Assembly (NCBI GenBank): GCA_009784335.1
Contig: WRBX01000025.1
Span: 1-7,780 of the forward strand
From: Oscillospiraceae bacterium
GTDB lineage: Bacteria > Bacillota_A > Clostridia > Monoglobales > WRBX01
Reading direction: 5' to 3'
DNA length: 7,780 bases
Of this stretch, positions 5,559-7,780 are shown piece after piece. The position numbers and the translations under genes are program-made. The notes under the pieces are model-generated. The model searched no databases, was not told the origin of the DNA, and worked only from the letters and a program-made list of their open reading frames with translations. Within the stretch, counting starts at the first letter, position 1. Every line of letters begins with the position of its first letter.

Positions 5559-7780
5559 ATGGCAAACTTCGCCCACTTACATCTACATACTGTATATAGT
5601 TTATTGGATGGCGCAACCCGCATCGATAAGCTTATTTCCCGCGCAAAAGAGTTCGGGCAAAACGCCGTCGCCATCACCGATCACGGCGTTATGTTCGGTG
5701 TTATTGATTTCTATAAAGAAGCGAAAAAGCAAGGAATTAAGCCGATTATCGGCTGTGAAGTTTATGTCGCTCCCCGCACTATGCAGGATAAAGAACCGGG
5801 GGCCGACCAAGAGCGCTATCATTTGATATTGCTTGCAAAAAATAATCAAGGTTACAAAAACCTTATGAAAATCGTATCGCTGGGCTACACGGATGGTTTT
5901 TATTATAAACCGCGCACCGATAGAGCCACCCTCGAAAATTATTCCGAAGGCCTAATCGCACTTTCCGGCTGCTTCAAAGGCGAAATCCCGCAAGCTATCT
6001 TAAATGATGAACCGCAAAAAGCTCGCGAAGTCGCCCGGTGGTATTCCAAAACTTTTGGCAAAGATAATTTCTATTTAGAGATTCAAAACCACGGCCTTGA
6101 AGGTCAAGATAAAATCACCCTGGAAATTGCGAAAATCGGCAAGGAGCAGGGCCTTGGCCTCGTCGCCACCAACGATGTCCACTATCTTGATAAAAGCGAT
6201 TCCGAGATTCAAGATATCTTAATGTGCATCCAAATGGGTAAATCAGTGACCGACACCGACCGCATGAAGTTCGATACCGACCAAATTTATTTTAAATCCA
6301 CAGAAGAAATGGCCGAGATTTTCAAAGATTATCCGAACGCAATCGAAAACACGCAGAAAATAGCCGATTTATGCAATGTTGAAATCGAATTCGATAAACT
6401 GCACTTGCCTAAATTTGAAGTTGTAGGGGACGCCGCCCTCGGCGTCCCGCCCGGCGATAATTTCGGTTTATTAAAGGCGCTCTGCTACAAGGGTTTAGAA
6501 ATCAAGTATGGTCAAGATGTAGGGGCGACCGTCCTCGGTCGCCCGCGGGCGATGGGGACCATCGCCCCTACAAGTGCCATCATTACCGAGCGTTTGGAAT
6601 TTGAGCTGGAAACAATAAATAAAATGAACTACACCGATTATTTTCTTATAGTCCATGATTTTGTTAAATTTGCCAAAGATAACGGCATCGCCGTCGGCCC
6701 CGGTCGCGGCAGCGCTGCCGGCAGTATTGTCTCCTATCTGCTCGATATCACTACCGTCGAGCCCACCCAGTATAACCTGCTTTTCGAGCGTTTCCTCAAC
6801 CCGGAACGCGTTTCCATGCCCGATATTGATATAGATTTCTGCCAAGCTCGCCGCCAAGAAGTCATCGATTATGTCGCGCAGAAATACGGCAAAGACCATG
6901 TTGCCCAAATTTCTACCTTCGGAACTCTCGGCGCCCGCGCGGCTATCCGCGATGTCGGCCGTGTGCTGGATATCCCCTATGCCGAGTGCGATCGCATCGC
7001 CAAAATGATTCCCTTTGAGCTGAATATTACGCTTCATCGCGCTCTTGAACAAAACCGAGATTTAAAAGCAGAATACGATAATAATGAGCAGATTAGAAAA
7101 CTAATAGATTGTGCAATTTCCCTCGAAGGCGTCCCCCGCCATGTATCCACCCATGCCGCCGGCGTGGTCATCACCGAGCACCCTACAAGCGAATATGTCC
7201 CCATGATTGTGGGAGATAACGGCATCGCAACCCAATTCCCAATGGGAACCCTTGAAGAACTCGGCCTGCTAAAAATGGACTTCCTTGGCCTCAAAACTCT
7301 CACAGTTATCCAAACAGCAGTGGATACGATAACGAATAACGAAGAAGTGATAACGAATAACTATTGTAGAATTTCTGACGAAATTCATAAATATAAAAAA
7401 ACTAAAAAAATAAAATTTGCGAAGCAAATTAACCGTAGTTATTCGTTATTCGTTATTCGTTATTCGTTAGAAAAATTCCATTCTTTCAATGATACAAAAT
7501 CTTTCGAACTGATAGCAGCCGGAAATACCGATGGCATCTTCCAACTTGAATCCCATGGCATGAAATCTTTTCTAAAAGAGCTAAAACCCAATTGCTTCGA
7601 AGATATCATAGCCGCCGTTGCCCTCTATCGCCCCGGCCCGATGGATTCGATTCCTACTTACATTGAAAACAAGCGCAAGTCCGAGCAGAGCGTAGGGGGC
7701 GATGCCCACATCGCCCCGCTCAAATATAAACATCCGGCCCTAGAAAGCATTTTGGGCAATACTTATGGATGTATTATCTA
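5559..7780 (+). CDS. dnaE: DNA polymerase III alpha subunit (DnaE type), 5' part, continues past the window
   Basis: This is the replicative DNA polymerase catalytic subunit, a class C polymerase. It is open for 740 codons and runs off the window, against about 1,150 residues for a complete protein. A Shine-Dalgarno sequence, AAAAGGAAG (5544-5552), precedes the ATG at 5559. The N-terminal PHP domain shows HLHLHT at residues 6-11 and ITDHGVMFG near 45. Polymerase motifs are GPGRGSAAGS (near 385), PDIDIDF at 421-427 and KMDFLGL at 572-578, which together carry the three catalytic aspartates. ESHGM and ALYRPGPMDS follow. Four repeat-derived segments are read in frame: codons 289-297, 321-338, 591-637 and 712-720. 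All fall in places where the family has variable loops, so the enzyme is probably functional. A heptamer inverted repeat separates it from whiA. Confidence 0.95.
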   Translation, partial: MANFAHLHLHTVYSLLDGATRIDKLISRAKEFGQNAVAITDHGVMFGVIDFYKEAKKQGIKPIIGCEVYVAPRTMQDKEPGADQERYHLILLAKNNQGYKNLMKIVSLGYTDGFYYKPRTDRATLENYSEGLIALSGCFKGEIPQAILNDEPQKAREVARWYSKTFGKDNFYLEIQNHGLEGQDKITLEIAKIGKEQGLGLVATNDVHYLDKSDSEIQDILMCIQMGKSVTDTDRMKFDTDQIYFKSTEEMAEIFKDYPNAIENTQKIADLCNVEIEFDKLHLPKFEVVGDAALGVPPGDNFGLLKALCYKGLEIKYGQDVGATVLGRPRAMGTIAPTSAIITERLEFELETINKMNYTDYFLIVHDFVKFAKDNGIAVGPGRGSAAGSIVSYLLDITTVEPTQYNLLFERFLNPERVSMPDIDIDFCQARRQEVIDYVAQKYGKDHVAQISTFGTLGARAAIRDVGRVLDIPYAECDRIAKMIPFELNITLHRALEQNRDLKAEYDNNEQIRKLIDCAISLEGVPRHVSTHAAGVVITEHPTSEYVPMIVGDNGIATQFPMGTLEELGLLKMDFLGLKTLTVIQTAVDTITNNEEVITNNYCRISDEIHKYKKTKKIKFAKQINRSYSLFVIRYSLEKFHSFNDTKSFELIAAGNTDGIFQLESHGMKSFLKELKPNCFEDIIAAVALYRPGPMDSIPTYIENKRKSEQSVGGDAHIAPLKYKHPALESILGNTYGCII
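6423..6449. repeat. Class B palindrome in dnaE, copy 1 (27 bp)
   Basis: GTAGGGGACGCC at 6423-6434 opens a palindrome in which GGGACGCCG (6427-6435) pairs perfectly with CGGCGTCCC (6440-6448) across the loop CCCT. It starts on a codon boundary, so GTA encodes valine, and reads VGDAALGVP. The 27-base length adds nine codons without shifting the frame. In other DnaE proteins this position is a short 'P-x-x-G' loop before the 'L..LC..GL..RYG' helix. Confidence 0.82.
6519..6571. repeat. Class B palindrome in dnaE, copy 2, a 53-bp composite of two hairpins
   Basis: The first hairpin pairs GGGCGACCG (6523-6531) with CGGTCGCCC (6536-6544), loop TCCT. The second pairs GGGCGATGG (6547-6555) with CCATCGCCC (6559-6567), loop GGA. 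The whole is also bounded by a perfect 10-bp inverted repeat, GTAGGGGCGA (6519-6528) and TCGCCCCTAC (6562-6571). It starts on a codon boundary and encodes VGATVLGRPRAMGTIAPT, placed in the linker after the KYG helix and before TERLEFELETI. Confidence 0.85.
7329..7470. repeat. Heptamer-armed inverted repeat inside dnaE (142 bp, translated)
   Basis: The left arm has five 7-base units from 7329, with consensus ATAACGA; the third is AGAAGTG and the fifth ATAACTA. The right arm has five units from 7436, with consensus TCGTTAT (first TAGTTAT, last TCGTTAG). Reverse-complemented, the right arm matches the left unit by unit. The 72-base core contains two small hairpins: GAATTTC/GAAATTC around TGAC (7369-7386), and AATTTGC/GCAAATT around GAA (7414-7430). 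All of it is read in the dnaE frame as about 47 residues, from ITNNEEVITNN to SLFVIRYSL. It lies between KMDFLGL and the GNTDGIFQLES motif. Confidence 0.88.
7692..7718. repeat. Class B palindrome in dnaE, copy 3 (27 bp)
   Basis: GTAGGGGGCG opens the element. GGGGCGATG (7696-7704) pairs perfectly with CATCGCCCC (7709-7717) across the loop CCCA. It begins on a codon boundary with GTA and encodes VGGDAHIAP, lying between ENKRKSEQS and LKYKHPALE, where the family has a short variable loop. The phase and length are the same as in copy 1. Confidence 0.82.

Noticed and set aside
6423..6571. GC-rich hairpins in dnaE as internal transcription terminators
   Set aside because: None is followed by a T-tract, and the reading frame continues through them with conserved polymerase motifs downstream.
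6495..7052. Minus-strand open frame of 185 codons opposite dnaE
   Set aside because: It lies entirely antisense to the conserved polymerase motifs, has no recognisable domain and no ribosome binding site, and its length reflects the CGC/GCC-rich codons of dnaE.
7329..7470. dnaE as a pseudogene interrupted by a repeat, or an intein
   Set aside because: The frame stays open with conserved motifs on both sides, and the 47-residue insert is far too short for an intein and lacks splice-site motifs.

Overview
The window looks like chromosomal DNA from a low-to-mid-GC member of the Bacillota, most likely an uncultured Clostridia-type lineage. The main evidence is a whiA gene followed directly by dnaE, a neighbourhood that recurs in Clostridia, together with AGGAG-type ribosome binding sites and a PrsA-like foldase. 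No 16S rRNA gene is present, so the taxonomy is inference.

Layout. (1) Positions 14-1656 hold a tight three-gene plus-strand operon of unknown function: a short acidic protein, a soluble 192-residue protein, and a protein with two membrane segments, the last pair overlapping by ATGA. Its third gene uses AGA/AGG for 16 of 17 arginines, whereas the glycosyltransferase further on uses CGN for 14 of 15, so the block looks like accessory DNA. A relic of the first gene's 3' end lies just after it (1663-1722). (2) Positions 1903-3266 carry two minus-strand genes: a four-CxxC zinc-ribbon protein and a PrsA/parvulin-like lipoprotein. (3) A divergent plus-strand promoter drives a membrane GT2 glycosyltransferase (3444-4676), which ends at a clear intrinsic terminator. 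(4) A shortened whiA (4764-5450) and the first 740 codons of dnaE (5559 to the window end) follow. There is no gene-free stretch longer than 300 bases.

The most unusual content is repetitive DNA, in two classes. Class A consists of arrays of 7-base units, usually as two facing arms of 4-5 units around a short core containing small hairpins. They lie at 1871-1905 (one arm), 2204-2286, 5442-5535 and 7329-7470. The heptamer differs from locus to locus, but the two arms at a locus match each other. Two of the arrays supply the stop codon of a neighbouring gene, and one lies inside dnaE, where it is translated. In that array a degenerate third unit falls exactly where a canonical unit would create an in-frame TAA. 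Class B consists of 27-base GC-rich palindromes of the form GTAGGGG...CCCG. Three copies sit inside dnaE, all in the same codon phase, and a related hairpin forms the glycosyltransferase terminator. Thus one essential DNA polymerase gene contains four in-frame repeat sites, all apparently in linkers or surface loops. This resembles the in-frame palindromic elements of Rickettsia, and the heptamer arrays recall the cyanobacterial STRR heptanucleotides, but I do not recognise either class as a named family.
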